Below, piece after piece: positions 9,549 through 21,249 of a stretch of DNA of 64,000 nt (the first letter of the stretch is position 1; each line of letters opens with the position of its first letter). This DNA comes from Sophora flavescens (taxonomy: Eukaryota > Streptophyta > Magnoliopsida > Fabales > Fabaceae): the NCBI GenBank assembly GCA_030762895.1, contig CM061062.1, forward strand, positions 288,964,985-289,028,984. Reading direction: 5' to 3'. The translations under genes and the position numbers were made by a program. Below the pieces are notes generated by a model, which worked only from the letters and a program-made list of their open reading frames with translations, had not been told where the DNA came from and did not search any database.

Positions 9549-11484
9549 ATGCCTAAGAGAGATGGAGGAGGGGTATCCTCCGATGCACGTGCCTCCGAAT
9601 TGAAGGACAAGTTACGAGGATTGTTGAAAATGATTGTTGACGATGATGATTACACTGTTCAAACCACCGATGATGCTATTGCCACCCTTTCCGCTCTCAA
9701 AGATTTGAAGTATCACCGTTCTTTCTCTGATAAATTAGATGATTTTTCTGTTCCACCCGAATTTCGATGCCCCATTTCCACAGAATTGATGAGGGATCCT
9801 GTTATTTTAGCCACTGGACAGGTTTACATCATAAAGATCATTTTTTTAATTGCTTATCTCATTTTATCTTTTTTTAATTTTGTTATTAATTTTGTTTTTG
9901 GTGTGGCAATGCCTTTTTAGCGTACTTGTCTTCACTTGTTTGACTTGTCTGAGGATTTTTTTTAACTGACATATAGTTGGCTATGCACATTCCTGTCCTG
10001 TGATATGTTTTTTCTTTTTGGATTAACATTACAACAAAATTCTGTTATTGTTATATAATTTATTAGGATAACTGATAAAGTTCATGTTCATTTCCCTTTT
10101 TTAATTATTTTTAATCTATAGAACAGTAAATAGAACAGAGTTGTTCGAGTTTCATATGTTAATATAGAATAGGAGTTCAAATCAAAACCATCAATTAAGG
10201 TGATTTTGTCTTCATGGTTTTTCTGGCTAATTGTTTAAGGAGAACTGTTTTGATGCTGCTATTAGTCCCAGTTTCTAAATGTTATAATTGTGTTTGTGTA
10301 TGAGAGAGTTTCATTTATGGGGTAGAAGTTGAAGTTTTGGGTGGTGTTTTCAAATTTCACTGATGGCCTTTCTATTGTGTTCCTACTTTCATGTCTTAAT
10401 GCTGCAGACTTATGATAGGCCATTCATCCAGAGGTGGTTAAATGAAGGTCATAGAACATGTCCTCAAACCCAACAAGTCCTCTCTCATTCTATCCTTACT
10501 CCTAATTACTTGGTCCGGGACATGATTGCACAGTGGTGTAAGGAGCATGGAATTGAGCTACCAAAGCCTGCTCAAGACATCGATGAAGTAGTAACTGATG
10601 CAGACAGAGACCGCTTAAATTCATTGCTTCGTAAGCTGTCATTGTCTGTTTCTGATCAGAAAGATGCTGCGAAAGAGCTTCGGCTGTTAACAAAGCGAAT
10701 GCCTTCATTTCGATCCCTTTTCGTGGAGTCCAGGGATGTGATTCCACAGTTGCTTAGTCCCTTATCAAATGGCAAGGCTAATAGTCATCCCGATCTTCAT
10801 GAGGACTTGATCACAACTGTTCTGAATCTTTCAATTCATGATGATAATAAAAAAGTTTTTGCGGAGGATCCAACCATCATTTCTCAGCTTATCGATGCCA
10901 TGAAATCAGGAACTATTCAAACAAGAAGCAATGCTGCAGCAGCTATTTTCACATTATCAGCTCTTGATTCCAACAAGCACATCATTGGAAAGTCTGGAGC
11001 TATCAAATATTTGCTTGACCTTTTAGAAGAGGGAAATCCATTAGCCATGAAAGATGCCGCGTCGGCCATATTCAACCTATGTCTAGTGCATGAGAATAAA
11101 GGGAGGACTGTGAAAGAAGGGGCAGTTCAGGTTATTCTGAAAAGGATTATGGACAACATTCTAGTTGATGAGTTGTTGGCTATACTGGCACTCCTCTCCA
11201 GCCATCCAAAGGCTGTTGAAGAAATGGGTGATCTCGGCGCTGTCCCGTTCTTGCTCGGTATTATTAGGGAGAGCACATCAGAAAGAAGCAAGGAAAATTG
11301 TGTTGCAATTCTACATACAATCTGCTATAGTGATAGAACAAAGTGGAAGGAAATTAGAGAAGATGAGAAAGCCAGTGGTACACTGTCTAAACTTGCACAA
11401 TGTGGCACTTCAAGGGCCAAAAGGAAGGCTAATGGGATTCTTGAGAGGCTCAATAGATCCCTCTACTTAACACACACTGCTTAA
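9549..11484 (+). CDS. PUB9: U-box/ARM-repeat E3 ubiquitin ligase, PUB8/PUB9-like
   Basis: Two exons are called: 9549-9821 (91 codons) and 10408-11484 (358 codons plus stop). The intron is 586 bp, phase 0, with GT at 9822 and a TGCAG acceptor at 10407. The protein has 449 residues. The U-box spans about residues 69-135, starting with PPEFRCPISTELMRDPV and continuing over the intron with GQ|TYDRPFIQRWL, then CPQTQQ and LTPNYLVRDMI. Armadillo repeats fill about residues 170-435, with typical helices such as SNAAAAIFTLSAL and KDAASAIFNLCL. Plant U-box proteins bind E2 enzymes and ubiquitinate targets in cytosol or nucleus. The length, intron position and absence of a long U-box N-terminal domain fit the PUB8/PUB9 group. 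No lesion is visible. The exact orthologue is inference. Confidence 0.93.
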
Positions 11485-12146
11485 TGAAATTAAATCTCAA
11501 AAGTTACAAATCATGTCTTTGTAAATTTTAAATTTCTTGAGTTTATCTGTACAAACCACCTCAGGTAGCTGTAAAAATGGGAAAGAAAAAAGTTCACATA
11601 TTATGTACATTACCTGCATACACTACCTTAACATGCAATCATGCATATGAATGAATGAGCCAAGTGTTCTGCTTTTTTCTTTATATTCTATATATTTTAT
11701 TCTTTGTTCCTTTACCAAAAGCTCTCTTCTTGACCATATGTTGCATTAAGCATGAATGAACCCGTGATCGATGTTTCCATATCTAAATTTGTAACTATTT
11801 TGTCACCTAGCCAACAAATTTTGATTGCTGACAAGTTGTCTGTTTTGTATTTTGTTAATGGGGCTATTGTATGTGGTATTATTCATTGTTGGTAACTAAC
11901 TTGTATCATAAAGCAGATAAGGGATAAGTAATCAAAGAGTGACTAGAAGGGTGTGGGGTCTCTCCCTTTGTTTTCTTTTCCCCTCCAACCCTTGAAGAGT
12001 GTCGGCACAACATTGCTCCTCTTTACCAAACTTACTTTGTTTAAACTTTAAATAAAGCACTAATTTGCCGAGGGTTGCCCATAGGATTATTATGTATGAA
12101 GGTAACATCCTTTCAACTCTAAATTAATACATTACTACTTAAAAGA
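11485..12146. other. 3' UTR of the U-box gene and intergenic DNA
   Basis: The stop TAA at 11482-11484 is followed by AT-rich DNA. Possible poly(A) signals are the ATATTTTATTC stretch near 11695 and an AATAAAG near 12050. No other coding sequence is seen. Confidence 0.4.
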
Positions 12147-12149
12147 TTA

Positions 12150-12454
12150 TAGGCTGTTTGGTTTGAATTTTCATTTCCTGTTATCATTTTCTAAAATTTG
12201 TATTGATTTTAAATTGCTAACAAGAGGATGGAAGGCTCTTACAATAGTCAATTGTGACAAAGAGATTATGGAAGGCTATGTAGGAAGAGTGTATTTTCGG
12301 AAACAACGAAAACAACTATTTGACATTTTCAAAATTTCTAAAAATACTGAATGTGTTTTCAAAATTTGGAAAAGAAAATAATATGACAAATACTAAAATC
12401 AATATAAATTTTAAAAAATAAAAACAGAAATAAAAATTCAAACCAAACATGCTC
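12150..12454. mobile_element. Tourist-like (PIF/Harbinger) MITE
   Basis: The ends read AGGCTGTTTGGTTTGAATTTT and AAAATTCAAACC...ATGCTC, imperfect inverted repeats of about 28 bp. TTA trinucleotides lie at 12147-12149 and 12455-12457, as expected for PIF/Harbinger insertions. The size is 305 bp. The two small open frames it contains (12163-12381, 12316-12543) are not genes. Confidence 0.7.
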
Positions 12455-12687
12455 TTAATTTTCTTACTATAATTTATTTTAATATGTATAAATTCACTGA
12501 TAGCATCCTTGCCATAGTCCACCCCCAGGGCTAGAATATTCAAAGGTGGCTACACTCATGCCTAAGTATTCAGAATTTTAATGATGTGGTGACTAGTTTT
12601 TCCATCGTGTGTGTATCATTACATGCAGGTTTTTTTATTTATTAGTAATTATTATTAGGGTCTATGACTCTCCAGTGATATCCTGAG

Positions 12688-13296
12688 TAGGGATGTAAAT
12701 TTTACCTATATTCACGGATATTTATAGATAATATCTACAACGGGTAGAAAATGGATACCTTAATGATATCCATGGATAAATAAAATGGATATTTTCTCTA
12801 CCCGCTTATTAATGGGGTGAGGATGGATATTGTAGTATCCATACCCATGGGTCCCCACTAATGTGAAATTACTAAAATACCTTTACATATATAAATCAAA
12901 TGCCCTATTTTTTCGCTATTCTTATTTTATTTCTGAAATATATGGCAGTCGCAGCTCCCATGCCTTATCATACCCAAGCTCTATGGATCATTGTTACGTA
13001 TTATTGCTTTTGTTCAACTATTGTGTTATGGATTAATACTTATAGATTATAGCTTCTTGATTAATGCTTATGTGTGAATGATGTCAAGATAGGGGTATAA
13101 AAAATTTATTCTAATATTCAATAATTTGTGAGGTGTTTGAATATTCATGGATACCCGCAAATATTGATAAATCTGTTTAAAACCCGCAAGATGGATACCC
13201 ACATGGATATAAGGCGGGGACGAGTATGAAATTCATCCAACGGGGCGAGGACTGGGGGCTACTACCCATACCCACCCCATCCCATTTACATCCCTA
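12688..13296. mobile_element. hAT-type MITE, 609 bp
   Basis: The terminal inverted repeats are a perfect 13 bp, TAGGGATGTAAAT at the left and its complement at the right. Flanks ATCCTGAG (12680-12687) and ATCCCGAG (13297-13304) form an 8-bp target duplication with one mismatch, as for hAT elements. The interior carries inverted copies of CCATGGATA/ACCCGC-type motifs (12740-12850, 13140-13270). A second, degraded copy lies at 38873-39456. Confidence 0.85.
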
Positions 13297-13304
13297 ATCC
13301 CGAG

Positions 13305-14399
13305 GTATTCCACAAGTTTCGGCATTTTAAACCAATTATGAGACTAATTTTCATTGGCTGCTTAAAGCAGGGAATTAGTCTTGATTTCGCAACCTCCCAA
13401 TTAGAATGTTTGTCATCAGAATTTGAACTTGTGTTCTCCTTATAATGGATTGAAATGCTTATCACTCGATCAACCCTTAATTTGCCTAGATGCAGGTGTT
13501 TCTCTATACAGAGAGATGATTACTTGCCAATAAACAGAAGCAGGGGATGGTCATATTAATATGAATGAAGAGTGATTGAAAATAAATAAGGACGATTCAG
13601 GCTAACTACAAATATGATTTGATGCCTTTCCATAATAAGATTCATTGTACCTAGTGCTTTACTTTATTCATTAGTAGTAATAAATGATAATGATTCAACA
13701 AACACGGAATCGCCATTGTCATCACTTATTATAGTAGATTTGTTGGAAAAGGTTGGTGAGACGAGTGGTGAGCTAAGTTAGGCTCACAGAATTCAACAGG
13801 GAAGCCTAAAACCTAAAGGCAAATGCTTATATGGAGGCACTGGTCAAAGAACAGGGTGTTTCAAGGATATTGATTAAGAAACTTAAATAAAAGTAGGGTT
13901 TTTTTTATTTGTGTAATTTTATATAGGTTAAGGATCTTAAAATAGTAAATTTATATAATAATTTGTGTATTTTATATTTTTAAAATAAAAATATTTAATT
14001 TTCTAATAAATAATTGCTGCTTTTGAATTTCTTAATCTATATAAAATTACACATAATTAAAAAACTCATGAAAGTAAGTTTTTATATTAAATACACCTGT
14101 TTTTCATAATAACATATACATCACCACCAAAATCTTCTTTATTAAATATATCAAAAATTGATATATTTAAGTTTTTAACAAAAATTTACTTATTTTATTT
14201 TTTAATTCGTACCTTTAGAATACAAGTTAACAAATTCATTTTAAGAGAAGAGTTTTGCAAAATGGGTCCTCGGTAATAAAATTCATCATCCATCATCTCT
14301 CCCGTTAAATGTTAGTTGTTGGATTAATACAACGGTTGAGATATCTCTCTTCCTGACGGTTGTGTTAATCTAACGACTAATATCCGGGCCGGCTTAAGG
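13305..14399. other. Intergenic, no gene seen
   Basis: AT-rich, particularly 13890-14240. Nothing coding was found. Confidence 0.4.
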
Positions 14400-14651
14400 A
14401 TAAGGCCTAGAGCTGTCAAAATGGACCCGGCCCGATGGGCCAGTCCGTTTAGCCCGATATAAATGACGGTCTGGGTTACAAAAAATAGAGCCCAGTTAAA
14501 TTTTGGCCCGGTCCGGCCCGGCCTGAAAAACTGTTGGCCCATCATTATCTAGCCCGAAACGGGCCGGGCCGGCCCGCTGGCCCGAATTGCTTCAAATTTT
14601 TTAACAAAAAAAAATTAAATACCAAAAACAAATAAACATTTTGAAAGTTAA

Positions 14652-15062
14652 AATGAAGATTGTGAAAGAGGAAAAAAGATTTATGAATTTTTAGAGTCAT
14701 TTTATGAAATCACCAAAATGTTTTCCGGTTCTAAATATCATACATCCAATTTGTATTTCATGCAAATATGGAAGATTGAGGTTCTATTGAAAAATAGTAG
14801 ATCAAGTCAAGATTATGTGATTAGTGATATGGCTTTAAGAATGATGGAAAAGTTTGATAAGTATTGGAATGAGTGTAGCACAATTCTTGCTTTAGGATGT
14901 GTTCTTGATCCTAGGTTGAAGTTGTGAATGCTTAAATATGCTTACTCTAAACTTTATTCCAACAAACTCTTGGTTGATGAGAAGTTGAGTGTTGTGAAGA
15001 ATGTTTTGTATGAACTTTTTAATCATTATGCCAACAATGTGGAAGTTCATACTTCTATGATG
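14652..15062 (+). pseudogene. hAT transposase fragment, left part
   Basis: The readable frame contains FLESFYEITKMFSGSKYHTS and NLYFMQIWKIE, then MMEKFDKYWNECS and LGCVLDPRLKL, typical of the RICESLEEPER/ZBED-type transposase just upstream of its dimerisation domain. A TGA at 14925-14927 interrupts the frame between LKL and the next segment MLKYAYSKLYSNK, which continues in the same frame. The coding sequence then runs straight into the gypsy LTR at 15063. The N-terminal two thirds of a normal hAT transposase, including the BED zinc finger, are missing. Confidence 0.85.
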
Positions 15063-18000
15063 TGTGACAACCTAACTCAGGTCATCACATGGTTACCCGT
15101 TTACGGAAATAAAAATTAATTTGCTGGTTACTTTCGGAAAATAATGTTTTCTCAACGTTCATCTTTTCAAAATATGGTGATAAATTTTTTTTCTTCTTAA
15201 TCCTCAAGACAACAACAACAAAATCAAACCACACATAATTACTTATTGTATATAAGTCATACAACTATACTGCCTCATATATTTTCACATCTAGATCATT
15301 ATCAGTTTAGTGACTCTCAAAACATAACATAACTCAATATAACCTAAGCTGGTCGTATCTAACTGACACTACCGTCAACCTGAGCAGCACAACATGTCTC
15401 GAACTAGACAGCCTTCTCCTTCTTGTAGAAATCTCATCCCTTGTGCGGCACTGATATGTTTGTAAGGGTGAGACGCCAATATATGGATTTAACAAAATAA
15501 CTAAATGCTCGCACAAAAGAAGGCACATGTACAATTTCATGTTATAACAACATAAGCATCCATACTATAGCATACAATTTATCAATGGGTTTCACACCCC
15601 AAACATCAACGTTGGAAAACTATGCATGAGCACTTCAATACATCATCTAACTTTTCCTAATCTCCGGAGATCCCACAACACCGCGTAAATGAGTTGATCA
15701 AGCTCAATAGCCAAATATATTAGGCACTTCGTGGCATGGAATACTTGATTAAAGCACCATACATACTTCGTAGCCAAAATACCCTGTCATCAAGGTATCC
15801 GACATAACTTCGTAGCCAAAATACCTTGTCACCAAGGTATCCGACATAACTTCGTAGCCAAAATACCCTGTCATCAAGGTATCCGACATAACTTCGTAGC
15901 CAAAATACCCTGTCATCAAGGTATCCGACATAACTAGAAAATACGCATCAAGGTATCCGACATAGGACATCGTGGGCACGTCTGCCAATGCATGCATATA
16001 AAATATTTTGTTCTCGTTGTTTTCTTCGTGTGTAATATTTCCTTTGCCAAAGCTCAAAAGCTTACGACCAACGTAGTTTTCAATGTCTTAAAGTCTTTCA
16101 TTAACAACACAGGACACGCAGTCCGAGTGCTCAGTCACGAAACCCTAAACCTTGCAATCAGTCTTAGGTTCGTGGTAGTAGAAAACATCATAAATCATTT
16201 ACCGTCGTTTATTACGTCGTGAAGTAGACACACAGTCTACCTACTAGACACCAAGTCTTTAACATCATAAGAACACTAGTATCCCGACGTCTCGGTTACT
16301 AAGTTCCATATCGTCGTTTTACATCGTTTTTGTCTGTGAAAAACAAATCCAAAATAGGATAACGTCATAAGAACATTAGTACCCCGACATCTCGGTTACT
16401 AAGTTCCACATCGTCGTTTACGTCGTTTACGTCGTTTTTCGCCTATGAAAACATATCCAAAATAATATCTCCGTAATTTATCCAAATTACCAAAAATACG
16501 TCATTGAGTAAACTCATTTACAGAAAATCTTTTTCCAAGGTAGAAATTCATTATAAAATCCTTAAATCATAAAACTTAGTTTCTCACAAACCAATGAGTC
16601 ACTTGAGGTTTGTTCTCCTCAAAATATGCACTGCCGTTTCAAAAATACTTGCCGTCTACACTTTTCCAAATTTGCCGTCAAATATTATTTTTAAGGCTTT
16701 TTAAGCCAAAACTTAACTTTTTCCACTTAATTAATTTTCTAAAATCATGATTAACTTATTTTCACCAATTAATTTCATAAAAGAATATTTTGTAATATTC
16801 CGGGTTTTCTTATATAAAATATAGCAGTGCTAAAATATTTTCCAAAACTCCTCACTTTCCTCAAAATAAAATTCCTTTAATATTATATATCAATATTTTG
16901 CCGTTAAAACATTGAATATAATCTGCGTAGCTTCTTAAAGCTTTTATCCGATTAACTTTACTTGAGCACTGACCACTGTCAGGCTTCTCACACATCAACC
17001 AACAGTTATATCACAGATGTTTCCCAGGCAGATCATGCATCATAGCAGTATAATATACAATTGCAAATAATTAAATAAATTAAACACAACTCCACACCAA
17101 CACACAGATAAACCACACCACGTAAATGACAAAACCAATAACCACAACCTCATATAAATCATATAAACCACACCACTAACAAAACCAATAACCACAACCA
17201 CATATAAATCATATAAACCACACCACAAGCAAATAGTTATTAAGAAAAATCCCTCAGGTAAGCTCCCCTTACCTCTTGAAGACTCCCTGATAAACTTACA
17301 GACTCCTTCGGAATTTCAGTTACCTCGAAAACGTCGTACTCAACTAACCTTCAATCATTATAACCAAATAGTTACAAATCAAGAAACTAAAACATTCTAA
17401 ACCTTAATACCTAGTCACGGCCTCTAGGGTTTTTGAATGACTAAAACTTCTAATCATGATTAAGTTATGGATTAATGATCCTTAATTAACCTAACTCATA
17501 GATTATCAACTAAACAACTAAGTTTCAAACTCAAAACTTCCTAACTCTTTTACACATGTATTCGGCTTCAATAGGTTCATAAGGCTAGGGTTCTTAGTTT
17601 AACAAATCATCTTGGATTTATAAAGCATACTTACTAAAAACTTGATTTCTAAGATCATCTATGAAAATCATGAACAAAACTCAACAAAACTCACCCACTT
17701 AGGGTTCGGCCAATACAAATAAAATATTCATTTTAAGAGACTAACATGGATTAGAGTGTGTAGTCATACATGCCATACAGAATACATGATCATACATGAA
17801 AACACATGAACAAAACTCTACCAACCCTAAGGTGATAGGTTCGGCCAAAGCTAGGTTTTCAAGAAAAAGATTTTTGATTACTTCATGCTCTTGGATTTAG
17901 ATAGTAGACATGATATCTAGAAGATAGAAAGTAGTTTCATCATCATTAGATTTTCCTAGGATTTATTATGATTTTTCAAAGTTCTAGGGTTAGAAACTTA

Positions 18001-19322
18001 AAAATGATGAACAACCATGATATAAGTCTTAAATCAAGAAACTTACTAAAGAACATAGGCATGATTAAGAATGAAGATTAGAATTTACCTCTTGAAAATC
18101 AATGACAAAGGAAATCCAAGAACTTGCTTTACAACTTAGAACTAAGAAACTTGGAAACTTTAGAGTTTTTAGAAAGCAAATGACCAAAGAACTAAATGAA
18201 AAGTGAGAGGAGGGTATTTATAGTGAAAGTGGCGTCAATGTTGGAAGACTCTAGATGATGGTGAGTTGTCATGTTAAAGGATCAAAATGCAATTAAGTTC
18301 TAAAGACCAAATTGCAAAGATTCCATTAGTTGAAGGACTAGTTTGCAAATAGTCAATAAAATGTCATGATGATGATTTTTGTCACATTAAATGCTAGCTT
18401 ATCTTTGACTTGGTTGGCTGATTTGATGAGTGAAAGACAAGTTTGGATAATTCAAGAACATTTGAGACAAATCTAGAATGTTGAAGAAAAACCAAGAATG
18501 ATGTGGAAAAGTGTGGATCATTCTAGAAAAATCTTGATTCATCCATCAAATGAGAAAGTCATCTTCTCTTATGGGCTTATGTATTTGGGCTTGACACATT
18601 TGGGCTTGGTTTCATTTTCTTGTTTGTTGTGGGGCCCACTTGAAGATTTAGGCCTTTAAACTTAAGATAAGAAACTTAAATGGGCTTTATGGACTCAACT
18701 ATGAACTAGAAAAGTTTGGGCTTATAAGCCACGACCATTTAAGGTTAGAAACAAGGATTCTAGCCCAATCCACTTGGAAAAACGAAAAAAACTAATTTAG
18801 GGACAAAAGGGTAATTTACAGAAAGTTCGGGGACTTAACCGTAAATTTCTAAATTTTCTATTTAACCCTGAAAAATCTTCTAGACTTAAAAATATGATTC
18901 ATCCCCTTGAATCATCTCAAAATCCTAAGTTAAAACCTTTATCGTCTATTAGAAACTCTAATTTCCCTTTCGTCGTCTACCCGATTACGCTTTCCGCCCG
19001 TAATACGTAAATTATTTTATTTTTTTCTGATAATAAATTCTAAAAATACAGAATTGTAGAAAATAAAATACTAAACTTAAGTCTTTCGTTCACGAATTAA
19101 AATTAGGTCTTTTGAGCGGATTATCATACTCATCAATGGAATTCACGTAGGGGTTTCGCCTGACTTTCTAACCTAAATTTTAATCGTAGCTTCCTACATT
19201 CAAGTAGGATTGAGTGGTAAACTCCGTTTATTTAAAATAGTTTTCTAAGTCTCAGATAAAAATATAAACATAATTATATAAATTTCTGATATTAGAAAAC
19301 AGTGAAAAGTCGGGGTGTTACA
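15063..19322 (-). repeat. 3' LTR of the gag-only gypsy element
   Basis: 4260 bp. It holds four full copies and a 32-bp remnant of a 42-bp minisatellite at 15765-15964. The open frames it shows (15749-16057, 15992-16222, 17040-17228) recur in the other LTR and are not genes. Confidence 0.95.
15765..15964. repeat. 42-bp minisatellite in the 3' LTR, 4 units plus remnant
   Basis: Units start ACTTCGTAGCCAAAATACCC at 15765, 15807, 15849 and 15891, followed by a shortened 32-bp unit. Because 42 is a multiple of three, the minus strand stays open through the array and gives a spurious repetitive peptide of 14-residue units. Confidence 0.95.
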
Positions 19323-19708
19323 TACTATCCCTCTTAAAAAAAATTCGTCCTCGAAATTTCGTGACACGGAGCTAGACTGGAATGAAAGATCCCGAAGCCT
19401 TACTTTCTCAAGAAAGTATTTAAAAGAATTTCATCAATCAGTTAAGAATACAAGAATATTCTGTGCATAAAGATTCTTTAATAAATTCAGGGAAGTAAAA
19501 ATGTATGATCAGTACACTTTTACAAACATGAATCTAAGAAAGTTTCTCCTTTCGCAAGAACATAACAATTTTAAAAGGATATCAATCTGAAAAAATGCAG
19601 ATTGGGTCACTCTCCCCCAATGGGAAAAGTAACTAGACTAAGTCTCATCGAGAAACTCGTTTTGTCAAGAAAGCGTCTATCCCGAACAAAATAGGACAAT
19701 CAAACATA

Positions 19709-21064
19709 TTAAATGTCATAGTGACCAATTGAATAGTTGAAATTTGAAACAATTATCTCATGATAATCACAGAAACAAATAATTTCAACACATACACACA
19801 CAATCCATCGAAACAAAGTATGAATTGTACCCGAACAAAATAGTGTAGGTAAGAGGTTACCTTCATGGTTTGAAGTTTCAGCTCCCCGCACACTATATAC
19901 TCTACCCGCAGTCTTTGGCTTAACACCATTGGTGTTATTGACAGTCGATCCACGCCTTGGCGCATTACATTCCTTCGATTTGTGTCCCACTTGATCACAA
20001 CTAAAACACTTGATTCCCCTCACTGGGCATTTATCAGCCATATGGTTTATATCCCCACAATTGTAACACCTCCTGACTTGGCCTTGACCTTGATTCCTCG
20101 GGCCTCCACCCCATGATGTAGAAGAATTAGAACGATATTGTTGTTGATTTTGGTTATTTTGGCCACTACTCCCCATTGCAGTAAAATTCGAATGATGTTG
20201 TTGTATATTCTGGTCATTTCCTGGTGGTCGGAAATAAGGTTTTCTCTGCACTTGCTTTTCTCCCTGATTCTCAGTTTGATCCTTGGATCTAGTGGGTCCT
20301 CCAACATTTCCCTTATCATTTCTTCCTTTCCTCATCTGCTCAATCTTCCGACTCATTTCAACTAAAGCTTGAAAAGTTCGAAGTTGCAGAGGTAAGACAG
20401 ATTCCTTAATCTCAAACCTTAAGCCCGCTTCGAACCTCTCACACTTCCAGCTCTCATTGGGTTGTGCTTGAAAGAAACGGAAGTATTTGGCAAGCGATTC
20501 AAACTTAGCCGCATACTCTCCCACAGACATGTCTTGTTGTTGTAATCCCAGAAATTCCATCTCTTTCTCGATCCTAACACTCTCCGGAAAATACTTATCC
20601 ATGAATGCAGTTCGAAAAACGTTCCAAGTAATATCTTGATTATCAGCCTCTAACAGTAGCCTGGCACCTATCCACCAATACTCCGCATCTCCCACCAGTA
20701 GGAAAGTAGCATAAGTGACCCTAACTTCTGCCGGCGTGACCACTAACTCGAAAATTTTCTCCAGCTCCTGAATCCATAAGTCAGCTTTCTCATGATCAAC
20801 ATCCCCACCGAATTGTGAAGGATTTTGGCTTCGAAACGCAATCAACGCTTTGCCTTCTGCAGCTAGTAGATTCTGAACATTCATAGACGCAGTTTGATTG
20901 GCAATTGCAGCTGCCACATGTTCCATAGCCTGAACGGCATAGCCCACTACATCCTCATAGTTCTCATTCATATTACCACGACCACCAATAGGACCACCTT
21001 TGCGACCACGTCCACGACCGCGTCCACGTCCTCGTCCACGTCCACCTTCTGATGCTGGTTCCAT
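19709..21064 (-). CDS. Gypsy gag polyprotein with two zinc knuckles, pol missing
   Basis: The start is chosen at ATG 21064 (MEPASEGG...), just after the primer site, rather than the upstream TTG. The length is 451 residues. The N-terminus has a (GR)n tract. Residues about 95-250 form a retrotransposon gag domain (FGGDVDHEKADLWIQELEKIF; WNVFRTAFMDKYFPE). A basic, Gln/Asn-rich linker follows, then two CCHC knuckles, CYNCGDINHMADKC and CFSCDQVGHKSKEC. After GRVYSVRGAE, where related elements continue into the protease, the frame runs into an unrelated hydrophobic tail and stops. It looks intact as a gag and could be packaged by helper proteins. Confidence 0.88.
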   Translation of the reverse strand: MEPASEGGRGRGRGRGRGRGRKGGPIGGRGNMNENYEDVVGYAVQAMEHVAAAIANQTASMNVQNLLAAEGKALIAFRSQNPSQFGGDVDHEKADLWIQELEKIFELVVTPAEVRVTYATFLLVGDAEYWWIGARLLLEADNQDITWNVFRTAFMDKYFPESVRIEKEMEFLGLQQQDMSVGEYAAKFESLAKYFRFFQAQPNESWKCERFEAGLRFEIKESVLPLQLRTFQALVEMSRKIEQMRKGRNDKGNVGGPTRSKDQTENQGEKQVQRKPYFRPPGNDQNIQQHHSNFTAMGSSGQNNQNQQQYRSNSSTSWGGGPRNQGQGQVRRCYNCGDINHMADKCPVRGIKCFSCDQVGHKSKECNAPRRGSTVNNTNGVKPKTAGRVYSVRGAETSNHEGNLLPTLFCSGTIHTLFRWIVCVCVEIICFCDYHEIIVSNFNYSIGHYDI

Positions 21065-21230
21065 AACTGACCTGTAGAACAAAATCAGTTATACCGCAAC
21101 CAGAAAATGAAACGTGCATTGGTGTATTAACACACATTACTTCTAAGAAGTAATTCGAACAAAACTTAGCTCAGAGAAAACACAACGTCAACACAATAGA
21201 CCTATTTCCCAAAGATCCCGAAAGACTCGA

Positions 21231-21245
21231 CCAGCTCTGATACCA
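21231..21245 (-). other. Primer-binding site of the gypsy element
   Basis: The minus strand reads TGGTATCAGAGCTGG, matching the 3' end of plant initiator-methionine tRNA over its first 12 bases, four bases inside the 5' LTR boundary. Confidence 0.85.
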
Positions 21246-21249
21246 CTAA

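Noticed and set aside
11165..11470. Second frame within the U-box gene exon 2
   Set aside because: Overlaps the ARM-repeat coding frame and has no domain.
15749..16057. Minus-strand ORF of 14-residue repeats, also at 21907-22296 in two frames
   Set aside because: It is produced by the 42-bp minisatellite, whose unit length is a multiple of three; it lies inside an LTR and is open in more than one frame.
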